Source: Streptomyces luteolus (lineage in GTDB: Bacteria; Actinomycetota; Actinomycetes; Streptomycetales; Streptomycetaceae). Taken from it: a stretch of 64,000 nucleotides of DNA. A program made the translations under genes and the position numbers. Below are positions 1-8,072 of the stretch, piece by piece (within the stretch, counting starts at the first letter, position 1; each line of letters starts with the position of its first letter). The notes beneath the pieces were generated by a model, which saw only the letters and a program-made list of their open reading frames with translations, ran no database searches and was not told where the DNA came from. Location: positions 220,624-284,623 of the forward strand of contig NZ_JASCIS010000003.1 of NCBI RefSeq assembly GCF_029968015.1, written 5' to 3'.

Positions 1-22
1 ACTCGCCCTCACCTCCGAGCCT

Positions 23-2719
23 GTGGACGCCGCCGAGCCGACGGAGCCTCCCGTTCCCGCAGACACGTCCGGCACCTCGCCCGCCGCCGCCCTCACGGAA
101 CCCCGACCCCCGTACCTGGAGCGCGCGATGGCGCTCTACTCCCGTCACCTGCACAACCCGCGGGCGGACGGCTCCGAGCTGGACGAGGCCCTGCGGCAGG
201 TGCGCGCGTTCCTCGCGCTGATGCCCGAGGAGCACCCGGACCGGCCCCTGGCCCTCAACGACCTCGGCCTGGTGCTGCGGGCGGCGTACGAACGCTCCGG
301 CGGCGCCGACGGGTTGAACGAGGCGGTGCGCGCGCACCGGGAGGCGGTGACGCTGACACCCGGGGCCCACGCCCTGCTCGGGGTGCGGCTGCTCAACCTC
401 GGGGCCGTGCTGAGCCTGCGCCACCAGTTGACCGATGACGGCGAGGACCTGCGGGAGGCCCAGGAGTTCCGGCGCCGGGCCGCCGCGCTGCCCGGCCTCG
501 GCCCCAGGCACCGGGCGGCGCTGACGAGTTCGCTCGGCATCAGCCTGTCGACCGGGTACGAGCGTGCCGCCCATCCTCGCGCCCAACTCGACGAAGCCGT
601 GGGCCACTTGAGGCAGGCGGTCGCCCTGACACCGGACGACGACCCGATGCTGCCGGCACGGCGGCTGAATCTCGCCATCACGCTGCTCACCCGTATCGGC
701 CTGACGCTGCGGATCGACGAGGCCCGCGAGGCGCGTGACCTTGCCGACCTGGCGATCGCCGCGCTGCCCGCGCACTCGCCCGTACTGCCGGGTGCGCTGA
801 CCGTGGCGGCCGGGGCGCGGCTCGTGAGCCCGCGGGCGCTGGTGTCGTCGGGGGTGCGGGACGAGGCGGTGGCCCTGTTCCGGCGGTCGGTGGAGCTGAC
901 GCCGCCCGGCCATCCGCAGCGCACGCTGCGTCTGACCCACCTCGGCAGCACGCTGCGGCAGCGCTCGCTCGTCCCGAGCCGCCGTCGGCGTCGCCAGGCA
1001 CGTCTGGTCGAGGCCGCCGAGGCGTTCGAGGCGGCGGCCCTGGAGGAGCAGGGCAACCCGTGGCTGCGCCTCGACGCGGCGCGCTCCTTGGGTGAGGCGC
1101 GGGCCGAACTAGGCGACTGGGAAGGGGCGTTGGACGGCTATGTCTTGGCGGTCGACCTGCTGCAGTCCGTCGCGCCCCGCCATCTGGTCCGTGACGATCA
1201 GGAGTTCCGGCTGAGCCGGACGGTGGGGCTCGGTGCGGCGGCAGCGGCCTGCGCGGTGCGGTGCGGGCGACCGGGGCTCGCGGTCGGGCTGCTCGAACAG
1301 GCCAGGGGCGTGATCCTCTCGCATGCCTTCGACGCCGACAGCGACCTCACCCGGCTCCGGGAGGAGGCCCCGGACCTGGCCGATCGGTTCACGGCGCTGC
1401 GCGACGCGCTCGACGCGGCCACGCTCGGCGGTAACCAGGGCCTGCTGGCCGAGGACGCGGACGCTCAGCCCGAGGCCGCCCGCGACCCGGCCTTGCCCGC
1501 TGCCCCGGGCGCGCTCGACCCGCAGGACGCTCAGGCCGACCGGCGTCAGCAGCTCGCCACCGAGTGGCGGGAGCTCACGCGGCGGATCCGCGCCGAGCAC
1601 CCCGGCCTCGGCCTGTTGCGCCCGGTCCGTGCGTGGGACGAGCAGGAGTTGCGCGCCATCGCCGAGCCGGGCCCGGTGGTCCTGGTCAATGTCTCCTCGT
1701 ACGGCAGTCATGCCCTGGTCGTCACCGCGCGGGGCGTGGACGCCGTGCCGCTCGCCCGCCTCGACCCGGACTCTGTCGCCGGTCAACTGAGGGCGTTTCA
1801 GGACGCGTTGCTGCGGATCGAGGCGCCGGACACCTCGCGCGACCAGTCGTTGCGGGCGCAGCGTACGGTCCACGGCACCCTCGGCTGGCTGTGGGAGGCG
1901 GTCACCGGGCCTGTGCTCGACCAGCTGGGGCCGGGTGTGGGCGGGCGCGTGTGGTGGTCGCTCGGTGGGGTGCTCGGCACCCTGCCGCTGCATGCCGCCA
2001 CCCCGGCGGAGGGCGGGCCCGGTGCGCTCGACCGGGTCGTGTCCTCGTACACGCCGACGCTGCGCGCGCTGCACCACGCCCGTGCGCGGGCCGCGCGTGC
2101 GGAGGGCCGGGGAGCGGCGGGCGGGGCCCTGGTCGTGGCCGTGGGCGCGGCGGGCGGGCTCGCCCCGTTGCCGGCGGCGCGGCGCGAGGCGGCGGAGGTG
2201 GCGGGGCTGCTGCCCGGCGCCGAGGTGCTCGCGGACGACTCGGCGACCCGGCCGGCGGTGCTCGCGGCTCTGCCCCGTTCCGCGTACGCCCACTTCGCCT
2301 GCCACGCGCTCGGTGACCTGGTCCGGCCGTCGGGCAGCCGGCTCGTCCTGCACGACCACGCGGAGCGTCCGCTCACGGTCCGTGACCTCGCGCGGCTGCG
2401 GCTGCCGTCGGTGCGGCTCGCCTATCTGTCGGCCTGCGACACGCTGCGCACCAGCCCCCAACTCGCCGACGAGGCCGTGCACATCGTCGGAGCCCTGCAG
2501 ATCGCGGGCTTCCCGCACGTGATCGGCTCGCTGTGGCACGTGGACGACACGATCGGCGCGGGCGTCGCCCGGAGCGTGTACGAGGCGCTGGCCGCGGGTG
2601 ACGGCGGGCTCGACGTCGACCGGGCGGCTGAAGCCCTGCACGCGGCGGTGCGCGCGCTGCGGGACACGTATCCGCGGACCCCGAGTCTGTGGGCCTGCCA
2701 GGTGCACGCGGGGCCCTGA
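23..2719 (+). CDS. TPR-CHAT domain protein (5' end possibly outside window)
   Basis: The N-terminal ~450 residues are helical, with repeated tetratricopeptide-like blocks (for example around residues 75-130, with NDLGLVLRAAY followed by a DEAV-type helix). The C-terminal ~300 residues form a CHAT (caspase HetF-associated with TPRs) protease-like domain. The expected His-Cys dyad is visible: HFACHA at about 757-762 and LSACDT with Cys about 805, followed by the usual GSLWHVDD motif near 835. CHAT-TPR proteins are cytoplasmic, caspase-like peptidases or scaffolds; some act in bacterial immunity, most are uncharacterised. The GTG at 23 is the first start in the window, but the frame is open to the left edge, so the true start may lie upstream. 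The substrate cannot be inferred. Confidence 0.85.
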   Translation: MDAAEPTEPPVPADTSGTSPAAALTEPRPPYLERAMALYSRHLHNPRADGSELDEALRQVRAFLALMPEEHPDRPLALNDLGLVLRAAYERSGGADGLNEAVRAHREAVTLTPGAHALLGVRLLNLGAVLSLRHQLTDDGEDLREAQEFRRRAAALPGLGPRHRAALTSSLGISLSTGYERAAHPRAQLDEAVGHLRQAVALTPDDDPMLPARRLNLAITLLTRIGLTLRIDEAREARDLADLAIAALPAHSPVLPGALTVAAGARLVSPRALVSSGVRDEAVALFRRSVELTPPGHPQRTLRLTHLGSTLRQRSLVPSRRRRRQARLVEAAEAFEAAALEEQGNPWLRLDAARSLGEARAELGDWEGALDGYVLAVDLLQSVAPRHLVRDDQEFRLSRTVGLGAAAAACAVRCGRPGLAVGLLEQARGVILSHAFDADSDLTRLREEAPDLADRFTALRDALDAATLGGNQGLLAEDADAQPEAARDPALPAAPGALDPQDAQADRRQQLATEWRELTRRIRAEHPGLGLLRPVRAWDEQELRAIAEPGPVVLVNVSSYGSHALVVTARGVDAVPLARLDPDSVAGQLRAFQDALLRIEAPDTSRDQSLRAQRTVHGTLGWLWEAVTGPVLDQLGPGVGGRVWWSLGGVLGTLPLHAATPAEGGPGALDRVVSSYTPTLRALHHARARAARAEGRGAAGGALVVAVGAAGGLAPLPAARREAAEVAGLLPGAEVLADDSATRPAVLAALPRSAYAHFACHALGDLVRPSGSRLVLHDHAERPLTVRDLARLRLPSVRLAYLSACDTLRTSPQLADEAVHIVGALQIAGFPHVIGSLWHVDDTIGAGVARSVYEALAAGDGGLDVDRAAEALHAAVRALRDTYPRTPSLWACQVHAGP

Positions 2720-2746
2720 GTGAGTCCGGGCTCCCGGGGCCTGCCC

Positions 2747-3238
2747 TCAGGACTCGTCGGCCGTCGCGTCCTCGGAGACCGTCTCCGCGCTGCTTCGGCG
2801 CCTGCGCCGGTACACCACCAGCGCGCCCACCGCGAGCACCAGCGCCGCGACGGCAGCCGCACCGAGCGCCGTGTGCTGGGCGAACAGCCTGCCCAGCATC
2901 TCCAGGATGCCGATCCCGGCCGTCGCGTACAGCAGGGCCCAGCAGGCGCCGCCGATGAACAGGGCGGGGAGGTAGCGGGTGAGCGGCATGCGCATGCTGC
3001 CGGCGAGGAAGTTGGCGGCGGTCTGGAAGCCGACGGTCAGGAAGGAGACGGCGACGACCGGGGCGCCCCACCGCTGGATGGCGCTCTCGACGCGCTGGAA
3101 CTTGGACTGCGAGATCCGCTCGCCGAACCTGCTGCGCCGGGCGCCCGCACCGGCGAGCCAGCCGAGGGCGAAGGTCCCGCCGGCCCGGAGCAGGACGATC
3201 ACGTACAGGCCGGCGGCCGTGAGCAGGACCTTATCCAC
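2747..3238 (-). CDS. DedA/VTT-domain membrane protein
   Basis: This is a 163-residue integral membrane protein of the DedA (SNARE-associated/VTT) superfamily. The diagnostic central block is present: a re-entrant segment VSFLTVGFQTAANFLAGS, then a Pro-containing helix and GGACWALLYATAGIG. Helices lie at about 5-25, 55-80, 95-115 and 125-145, followed by an Arg-rich cytoplasmic tail. DedA proteins are linked to lipid scrambling and membrane homeostasis; no specific substrate can be assigned. The GTG start at 3238 has only a weak GC-rich ribosome site. It is convergent with the CHAT gene, with 27 bp between the stops. Confidence 0.75.
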   Translation of the reverse strand: MDKVLLTAAGLYVIVLLRAGGTFALGWLAGAGARRSRFGERISQSKFQRVESAIQRWGAPVVAVSFLTVGFQTAANFLAGSMRMPLTRYLPALFIGGACWALLYATAGIGILEMLGRLFAQHTALGAAAVAALVLAVGALVVYRRRRRSSAETVSEDATADES

Positions 3239-3598
3239 GACGACCCGCCCCCGTACGGCCCCGGCGCTCCTGGCGGTGTGCTCGGTGTGCTCGGTGTGCT
3301 CGCCCGGTCACCGGTCGCCCGGCTCCCGTCGCGGCCGAGCCGCCTCGCGCACGGGACTGCTGTCCATTCCTCACCTGCATCCGCCTCTGCCGGTTCCGCG
3401 CGCCCGCGTGCCGGGTCGGCGCCGGTTCCCCCGAGCCCTGCGCAGGGTACCGCCGTGCGCCGGGCCTGCCGTACGGCCCCTCACCAGGGCCGTCCGACAC
3501 TGCCAGGTTAAGCGAACACCCGTACGCTCCGTCGGCCGGTCGGCGGTTCCCGGCCTGGACGGGACCGGACCGGCGGGGAAGGCGGGCGCCGAACGCGC
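3239..3598. other. Non-coding gap upstream of the VTT gene
   Basis: About 360 bp before the terminator of the cyclophilin gene. ORFs exist on both strands, but their Arg/Pro/Gly-rich composition looks like frame shadow. A short direct repeat (ctcggtgtg, twice) at about 3280-3298 lies just upstream of the VTT gene start. No recognisable gene or RNA was seen. Confidence 0.4.
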
Positions 3599-3629
3599 GA
3601 GCACCCGGTGAACGGGTCACCGGGTGCTC
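3599..3629 (-). terminator. Stem-loop terminator of the cyclophilin gene
   Basis: A perfect inverted repeat with 13-bp arms (gagcacccggtga / tcaccgggtgctc) and a 5-nt loop, about 50 bp beyond the cyclophilin stop codon. There is no U-tract, as is common for Streptomyces terminators. Confidence 0.75.
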
Positions 3630-3677
3630 GGAATTCAGTGGTGCGCCGCGGGAGCGGGCACCGGCGTGGGGCCGGGA

Positions 3678-4172
3678 TCAGGCGTCGACGACACCGGACT
3701 TGGCGATGACGACCTTCGCGCTGGTGGCACCGCTGCGCGAGCCCTTCGCCTCGACGGCCTTGACGACGTCCATGCCCTCGACGACCTCGCCGAAGACGAC
3801 GTGCTTGCCGTCCAGCCAGTCGGTGACGATCGTCGTGATGAAGAACTGCGAACCGTTGGTGTTCGGCCCGGCGTTGGCCATGGAGAGCAGGCCCGGCTTG
3901 GTGTGCTTCAGCTGGAAGTTCTCGTCGGCGAACTTCTCGCCGTAGATGCTCTTGCCGCCGGTGCCGTCGCCCTTGGTGAAGTCTCCGCCCTGCAGCATGA
4001 AGGCGGGGATGACCCGGTGGAAGCCGGAGCCCTCGTAGCCGAAGCCGTGCTCGCCGGTGGCCAGCTCACGGAAGTTCTGGGCGGTCTTGGGGACCACGTC
4101 GTCGTACAGCTTGAAGACGATCCGCCCGGCGGGCTGGTCGTCGATGGTGATGTCGAAGAACACGTTACTCAT
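3678..4172 (-). CDS. ppiA: Peptidyl-prolyl cis-trans isomerase, cyclophilin type
   Basis: A 164-residue single-domain cyclophilin without signal peptide, so cytosolic; it accelerates Xaa-Pro isomerisation during protein folding. The family core is intact: [50 protein letters not shown] and the tail [10 protein letters not shown]. The ATG at 4172 is chosen over an upstream in-frame ATG at 4220 because it begins MSNVFFD, as in homologues, and has GAGGA 7 nt before it. The gene appears monocistronic, ending at the stem-loop at 3599-3629. Confidence 0.95.
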   Translation of the reverse strand: MSNVFFDITIDDQPAGRIVFKLYDDVVPKTAQNFRELATGEHGFGYEGSGFHRVIPAFMLQGGDFTKGDGTGGKSIYGEKFADENFQLKHTKPGLLSMANAGPNTNGSQFFITTIVTDWLDGKHVVFGEVVEGMDVVKAVEAKGSRSGATSAKVVIAKSGVVDA

Positions 4173-4250
4173 GGCCGTATCCTCACATCTTCCTGCCCGG
4201 ATGGTGAAACGCTGCGGCACGCGACCTGTCCGTTCGGACCGATCGGAGGG

Positions 4251-4286
4251 TCGCGGGGGTCGCGGGGGTCGCGGGGGTCGCGGGGG
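4251..4286. repeat. Four exact 9-bp tandem repeats (tcgcggggg)
   Basis: Four perfect head-to-tail copies of tcgcggggg lie between the cyclophilin start and the end of the HPP-family gene. They are non-coding in the annotation chosen here and G-rich, so a four-stranded structure is possible. They may sit within the cyclophilin promoter region. Confidence 0.85.
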
Positions 4287-4292
4287 TACGCG

Positions 4293-4781
4293 TCACCAGC
4301 TGACCGGATACCGGACCGGGTGGGCGCCTATCCGTCCGGGCAGCAGGCCGATGGCGACGAGGAGGCAGGCGCCGAGCGCGAGGAGCGACAGGAACGGGAG
4401 CGGGTGCGGGGCCTGCAGCACGACGATCACCGAGGTGGCCGTCGCCGGGGAGTGGGACAGGTGGGTCAGCATCATCGCCCCCAGCGAGAGGCCCGCCGCC
4501 ACGGCCGCCGCCCACGCGCTGCTCCCGGCCACCGCGAGGGTCGCGAAGCCGATCACGGCGGACATCAGATGCCCGCCGACGAGATTGCGCGGCTGGGCGA
4601 GGGGCAGTCCGGGGGCACCGTGCACGAGGGCCGCGCTGGCCGCCAACGGCGGGATCAGCAGCGGCTGGTGGAGCACCACGCCCACCGTCACGAGCAGCAT
4701 GAGCGCACCGATCGCGAAGACGGTGACCCGCAGCAGATGCGGGAGGCTCGGCCTGGGTGCGGCGGACGGCGGGGAGGTCAT
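4293..4781 (-). CDS. HPP-family integral membrane protein
   Basis: A 162-residue membrane protein with about four transmembrane helices (residues about 17-40, 45-60, 75-100 and 125-150). The pattern is that of the HPP family: AQPRNLVGGHLMSAVIG after the second helix, and THLSHSPATATSVIVVLQ where canonical members read HPPAGAT. HPP proteins include plastid and cyanobacterial nitrite transporters, but most bacterial members are uncharacterised; here the signature is only partly kept (HSPATAT). The ATG at 4781 has a GGAG site about 7 nt upstream. It runs towards the cyclophilin gene in the same direction but is probably transcribed separately, given the repeats between them. Confidence 0.7.
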   Translation of the reverse strand: MTSPPSAAPRPSLPHLLRVTVFAIGALMLLVTVGVVLHQPLLIPPLAASAALVHGAPGLPLAQPRNLVGGHLMSAVIGFATLAVAGSSAWAAAVAAGLSLGAMMLTHLSHSPATATSVIVVLQAPHPLPFLSLLALGACLLVAIGLLPGRIGAHPVRYPVSW

Positions 4782-4894
4782 GCGTGCTCCGGGGGCGGTA
4801 CTGTGCGGGACCCGCAGATCCTAAACAGAATGTTGAACGCGCAGCACGGAGGGTCCCCATGGCGAGATACGTCCTCCCTGGTGAGACGTGGGTC

Positions 4895-5185
4895 TCAGGC
4901 GGCGGACGCCTTCTCAGGGCCTTGGGCGGCGGTCCGAATCGCGGCCCGAGCGGCGACCCTGGCGGCGGTCCGAATCACGGCCCGAGCGGCGGCCCGAATC
5001 GCGGCCCGAGCGGCGGCCCGAGCGGCGGCCCGAATCGCGGTCCGAATCGCGGTCCGACTGTCTCCCGCCGACTCGTGGGGCGCGAGCGCGAGCGCGCGCA
5101 CGAGATCGTCGCGGATCACCTCGACCGGCACCGCGCGCAGCGGCTCGTACGGTCCGAGATCCTGCTTGCCGTGCCTGCCGCGGCG
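4895..5185 (-). pseudogene. Decayed coding stretch running into the repeat array
   Basis: On the minus strand, codons 5185 to about 5064 have strong G/C third-position bias and a balanced composition (DLGPYEPLRAVPVEVIRDD, then LVRALALAPHESAG). The frame is cut upstream by an in-frame TAG at 5186-5188 and continues downstream into Ala-Arg-Ile repeats from the 12-bp array until 4895. A GTG at 5131 could start a 78-residue product but lacks a ribosome site. I do not recognise the family; a remnant of a deleted gene is the simplest reading. Confidence 0.3.
4929..5060. repeat. 11 tandem copies of a 12-bp unit
   Basis: Eleven head-to-tail copies of gcggyccgarts variants (for example gcggtccgaatc, gcggcccgagcg) run without gaps from 4929 to 5060. 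The two commonest forms alternate, suggesting expansion of a 24-bp higher-order unit. The array is outside any gene I trust. Confidence 0.9.
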
Positions 5186-5454
5186 CTACGGGTCTGCTGA
5201 CCAGGCCGAACGTGATCCGCGCGGCGAACACCGCCCGAGCCGTGCCGCCGCTCCGTCCTGCCCCCGCGTGCTGCCCCCGCGTGCTGCCTCCTCCGGATGT
5301 CCGGGCAGGCGCACGTGTCGGGGCCTGGTGCTCGGGTACTCGGAGCGCCCGTTCCTGGCGGCGGTGCGCCGCCGTGCGCCTTCGTGAGCCGGGCGATCCG
5401 TCCGTCCGCCGGTCCGGCGGACGGGTGGGAAGCCCGAGAGGAGATCGAGCAGTC

Positions 5455-5997
5455 ATGCGTATCGCGTTTCTGGCGGCGCCTGAGGGCGTCGAGCAGATCG
5501 AACTCACCAAACCCTGGAGGGCGGTGTCCGAAGCCGACGGCACCCCCGTCCTCGTCTCCACCGAGCAGGGCAGGATCCAGGCCTTCCGTCATCTCGACAA
5601 GGCGGACACGTTCCCGGTGGACGAGGTGGTCGGCGAGACCTCCGCCGGCGCCTTCGACGGCCTCGTCCTGCCGGGCGGTGTGGCCAACCCGGACGCGCTG
5701 CGCCTGGACGGCCGGGCCGTCTCCTTCGTACGGGACTTCTTCGACCTGGGCCTGCCGGTCGGGGCGATCTGCCACGCGCCGTGGATGCTGGTCGAGGCGG
5801 ACGTCGTCTCCGGCCGGGTCCTCACCTCGTGGCCGAGCCTGCGCACCGACATCCGCAACGCGGGCGGCACGTGGGTCGACGAGGAGGTCCGGATCTGCGA
5901 CCACGGGTCGAACGCCCTGGTCACCAGCAGGAAACCGGACGACCTGCCCGCGTTCGGTGCGGCGCTCCTGGAGGTGTTCAGCCGACAGAGCGTCTGA
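5455..5997 (+). CDS. DJ-1/PfpI-family protein (type 1 glutamine amidotransferase-like)
   Basis: A 180-residue single-domain protein of the DJ-1/ThiJ/PfpI superfamily. The nucleophile elbow reads GAICHAPWML with the conserved Cys at about 105, preceded by the acidic residue in the FDGLVLPGG strand. The C-terminal SRKPDDLPAF motif is typical of the YhbO/general stress protein 18 branch. Members act in stress tolerance as glyoxalase, deglycase-like or protease-like enzymes; the exact activity is not readable from sequence. The ATG at 5455 follows GAGGAG; the same frame is open far upstream through the repeat region, but that portion is Arg/Pro-rich and not homologous. Confidence 0.85.
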   Translation: MRIAFLAAPEGVEQIELTKPWRAVSEADGTPVLVSTEQGRIQAFRHLDKADTFPVDEVVGETSAGAFDGLVLPGGVANPDALRLDGRAVSFVRDFFDLGLPVGAICHAPWMLVEADVVSGRVLTSWPSLRTDIRNAGGTWVDEEVRICDHGSNALVTSRKPDDLPAFGAALLEVFSRQSV

Positions 5998-5998
5998 C

Positions 5999-6058
5999 CC
6001 TCCGTCCCCCGCCCTCCGTCCTCCCGTCCTCCCGCCCTCCCGTCCTCCCGTCCTGTCC
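5999..6058. repeat. Polypyrimidine tract with cctcccgt-type repeats
   Basis: About 60 nt made almost only of C and T on the plus strand, with G at regular spacing (ccctccgtc and tcctcccg repeated), filling the space between two convergent genes. Possibly slippage-derived; no stem-loop is obvious. Confidence 0.7.
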
Positions 6059-6068
6059 AGGAGGCCGG

Positions 6069-6701
6069 TCAGTGCGGCTCCGCCCCGGACTGCTCGGCCA
6101 CCTGGTGGAGGGTGCGGCCGCTGTGCACGGAGCGGGCGCGACGGGGGTCGGGGGTGCCGCGACCGGCACGGGCGCGCTTGTCGTCGGCCTTCACCAAGAG
6201 CCATGCCTCGCGTTCGCCCTCACCTTCGTCCCCTCCCCTGAACCGGGTCAGCGCGTAACCGCCGTGCAATTTCGAGCCGTTCAGCCAGAAAGTGGCGTGT
6301 CCCCGGTCCAGGGATTCATCGAACGGCACCGGGCGGCCCTTCTTGTCATGGCTCATCGGGCGATAGGTTCCGCTGTCCCAGACAATGACCGTGCCGCCGC
6401 CGTACTCGCCCTGCGGAATCACGCCCTCGAATTCCTCGTACTCCAGCGGATGGTCCTCGGTCGGCATCGCCAGGCGTTTGTCGTGCGGATCGGTGGAGGG
6501 GCCTTTCGGCACGGACCAGGATTTCAGTACGTCGCCGACCTGGAGCCGGAAATCGAAGTGCATAGTGGAGGCGTCATGGATCTGCACGACGAAGCGATGC
6601 CGGTCCTCGTCGGCTGACGCAGCCGATCCGCCCTTCGGCTCGGCGGTGCGGCCGAAATCGCGTTTGCCGCGGTAGGCGCCCAGGTTTCGGTCCTCAGCCA
6701 T
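6069..6701 (-). CDS. Stand-alone LigD-type 3'-phosphoesterase domain protein
   Basis: A 210-residue protein matching the N-terminal 3'-phosphoesterase (PE) domain of the multidomain bacterial NHEJ ligase LigD, without the ligase or polymerase domains. Conserved blocks are present: RFVVQIHDASTMHFDFRL with the metal-binding HxxxxxxHxD pattern, WSVPKGPS, MPTEDHPLEYEEFEG, IPQGEYGGGTVIVWD and a WLLVKADD strand. PE domains trim 3'-phosphates and ribonucleotides from DNA ends. An upstream in-frame start at 6884 exists, but the homologous sequence begins at MAEDRNLGAYRGKRDF, so 6701 is preferred. Divergent from the HhH-GPD gene with 88 bp between. No ku or ligase gene is intact in the window. Confidence 0.85.
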   Translation of the reverse strand: MAEDRNLGAYRGKRDFGRTAEPKGGSAASADEDRHRFVVQIHDASTMHFDFRLQVGDVLKSWSVPKGPSTDPHDKRLAMPTEDHPLEYEEFEGVIPQGEYGGGTVIVWDSGTYRPMSHDKKGRPVPFDESLDRGHATFWLNGSKLHGGYALTRFRGGDEGEGEREAWLLVKADDKRARAGRGTPDPRRARSVHSGRTLHQVAEQSGAEPH

Positions 6702-6789
6702 GGTGTCCGGGTTCTCCGTACTCCGAAGATGAAACGGGCGCGGCCTGGGCACCCGTCCCCATGAGCCAGTGGAGGGAGTGGCGGTCATC

Positions 6790-7452
6790 ATGAGCGACGA
6801 CAAGAGCCGGAAAGTGATGCGGGAACTGCTGCGCGAACACGGGCAGACATATGCGGCCGAGGCCGGCATTCGCCTGCGGGACACACCCCAGCCGCTCTAC
6901 CGCACCCTCGTTCTCGCGCACCTCCTGAGCGCCCGTATCCGCGCCTCGGTCGCGGTCGCGACATCGAAGGCGTTGTACGACGCGGGCCTGCGCGACGCGA
7001 AACGGATGACGGAATCCACCTGGCAGCAGCGCGTCGACGCCCTCGGGCGCGGTGGTTACCGTCGCTACGACGAACGCACGGCGACCCAACTGGGCGACGG
7101 CGGCCGTCTTCTGCTCGACCGCTGGGGCGGGGACCTGCGGAAAATGCGGGAAGAGGCGGACGGTGACGCGGACTCCTTGCGGGGATTCCTGCGGGAGTTG
7201 CCGGGCGTCGGCCCGGTGGGCGCGGACATCTTCCTCCGTGAAGTCCAGGACGTATGGCCGGAGTTCGGGCCGATCGTGGACGCGAAGGCGCTGCAGGGTG
7301 CCGAGCGGCTCGGGCTGCCGAAGGGAGTAGCCGATCTCCGGCGGCTGGCGAAGCGGGAAGGCGCGACGCATGCCGAGCTGGCCTCGGCCCTGGTGCGTGC
7401 CGCTCTCGACCAGGAGATCGTCGAGGAGTGCCGGGACCGCGCCGCCGCCTGA
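6790..7452 (+). CDS. HhH-GPD superfamily (endonuclease III-like) protein
   Basis: A 220-residue helical protein with the helix-hairpin-helix motif LPGVGPVGADIFLRE followed about 15 residues later by the Asp of PIVDAKAL, the arrangement of HhH-GPD base-excision glycosylases. The four-cysteine iron-sulfur loop of classic endonuclease III is absent, as in many actinobacterial small members. It probably recognises damaged bases or abasic DNA, though no activity has been shown for this subgroup. The start at ATG 6790 is preferred; GTG codons at 6769 and 6778 are in frame, and GGAGGG at 6771 is rather far (13 nt). It shares a divergent promoter region with the LigD-type phosphoesterase gene, supporting a DNA repair role. 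Confidence 0.75.
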   Translation: MSDDKSRKVMRELLREHGQTYAAEAGIRLRDTPQPLYRTLVLAHLLSARIRASVAVATSKALYDAGLRDAKRMTESTWQQRVDALGRGGYRRYDERTATQLGDGGRLLLDRWGGDLRKMREEADGDADSLRGFLRELPGVGPVGADIFLREVQDVWPEFGPIVDAKALQGAERLGLPKGVADLRRLAKREGATHAELASALVRAALDQEIVEECRDRAAA

Positions 7453-7479
7453 CGCTGCTGCCGCGAACCCCTCCCCCGG

Positions 7480-8072
7480 TCAGGCCGCGGGCCTGCCCGT
7501 CGACGCCCGCGCGAGGAGCTCCACCGGCAGCCGCTGATGCGTGGCACCCGCGGGCCCCGAGGCGACGCACTCCAGGAGCCGCTGCACGGCGCGGCGGCCC
7601 GCTTCGGCGGCCGGGACGTGCAGGGCCGTGACGTCGGGCATCGCGAGACCGGACGCGGACAGGTCGTCGGCGCAGGCGAGGCTCACATCGCGCGGGGCGG
7701 TCCTGCCGAGCAGGGTGAGCCGGTGCAGCAGGCCGATGAGCGGGGTGCTGCTGTACGCGATGAGGCGGTGCAGTCGGTGTCGAGGACCGCGTCGACCGTA
7801 TGGACACCGGCCTCGAATTCCGGCGGGTAGGCGCCGAGCGCGACCACCTCGCACTCCGGCACGGCCTCCTGCAGCCCGCGCAGGCGGCGCGGGTCCAGCC
7901 AGGAGCCGTCCGGCCCGCCGAGACAGGCGATGCGGCGGTGGCCGAGTCCGGCTAGGTGGCTGACCGGCGCGGCCACCCCGGAGGGAGTGTCGATGACGAC
8001 CGAACTGACGCCTCGTACCCGGCGGTTGAGCGTCACCAGCGGCAGCTTGCGGGCAACCTGTGACAGGTGCGC
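7480..8072 (-). pseudogene. LacI-family regulator, 5'-truncated and frameshifted
   Basis: The effector-binding domain of a LacI/GalR regulator is recognisable in two frames. From about 8072 to 7777 one frame reads LPLVTLNRRVRGVSSVVID, then HLAGLGHRRIACLGGP and AVLDTD. From about 7776 a frame shifted by one base continues LIAYSSTPLIGLLHRLTLLG and ends with LPVELLARASTG at 7480. The break lies near 7765-7776, inside DxxLIAYS. The N-terminal DNA-binding helix-turn-helix (about 60-100 residues) is missing altogether. It cannot encode a working repressor as written. Confidence 0.8.

Larger units (their letters stand above)
4859..5200 (+). other. Possible small ORF through the 12-bp repeats (doubtful)
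   Basis: An ATG at 4859 follows a good GGAGGG site (cacggagggtcccc). It opens a 113-codon frame beginning MARYVLPGETWVS, then entering Gly-Pro-Asn-Arg-Gly-Pro repeats encoded by the 12-bp tandem array. Against it being real: every frame through the array is open because 12 is a multiple of 3, the opposite strand has a competing frame, and the repeat product resembles no known protein. The rest of the 4782-5454 gap holds nothing else I recognise. Confidence 0.2.

Noticed and set aside
5195..5245. Ku-like N-terminus (ARITFGLVSRPV) on the minus strand
   Set aside because: Only about 10 residues match and the downstream sequence does not follow Ku in any frame; kept only as a weak hint in a finding.
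4888..5454. N-terminal extension of the DJ-1/PfpI gene through the repeats
   Set aside because: The extension is Arg/Pro/Ser low-complexity, and the ATG at 5455 has a good ribosome site and matches family N-termini.
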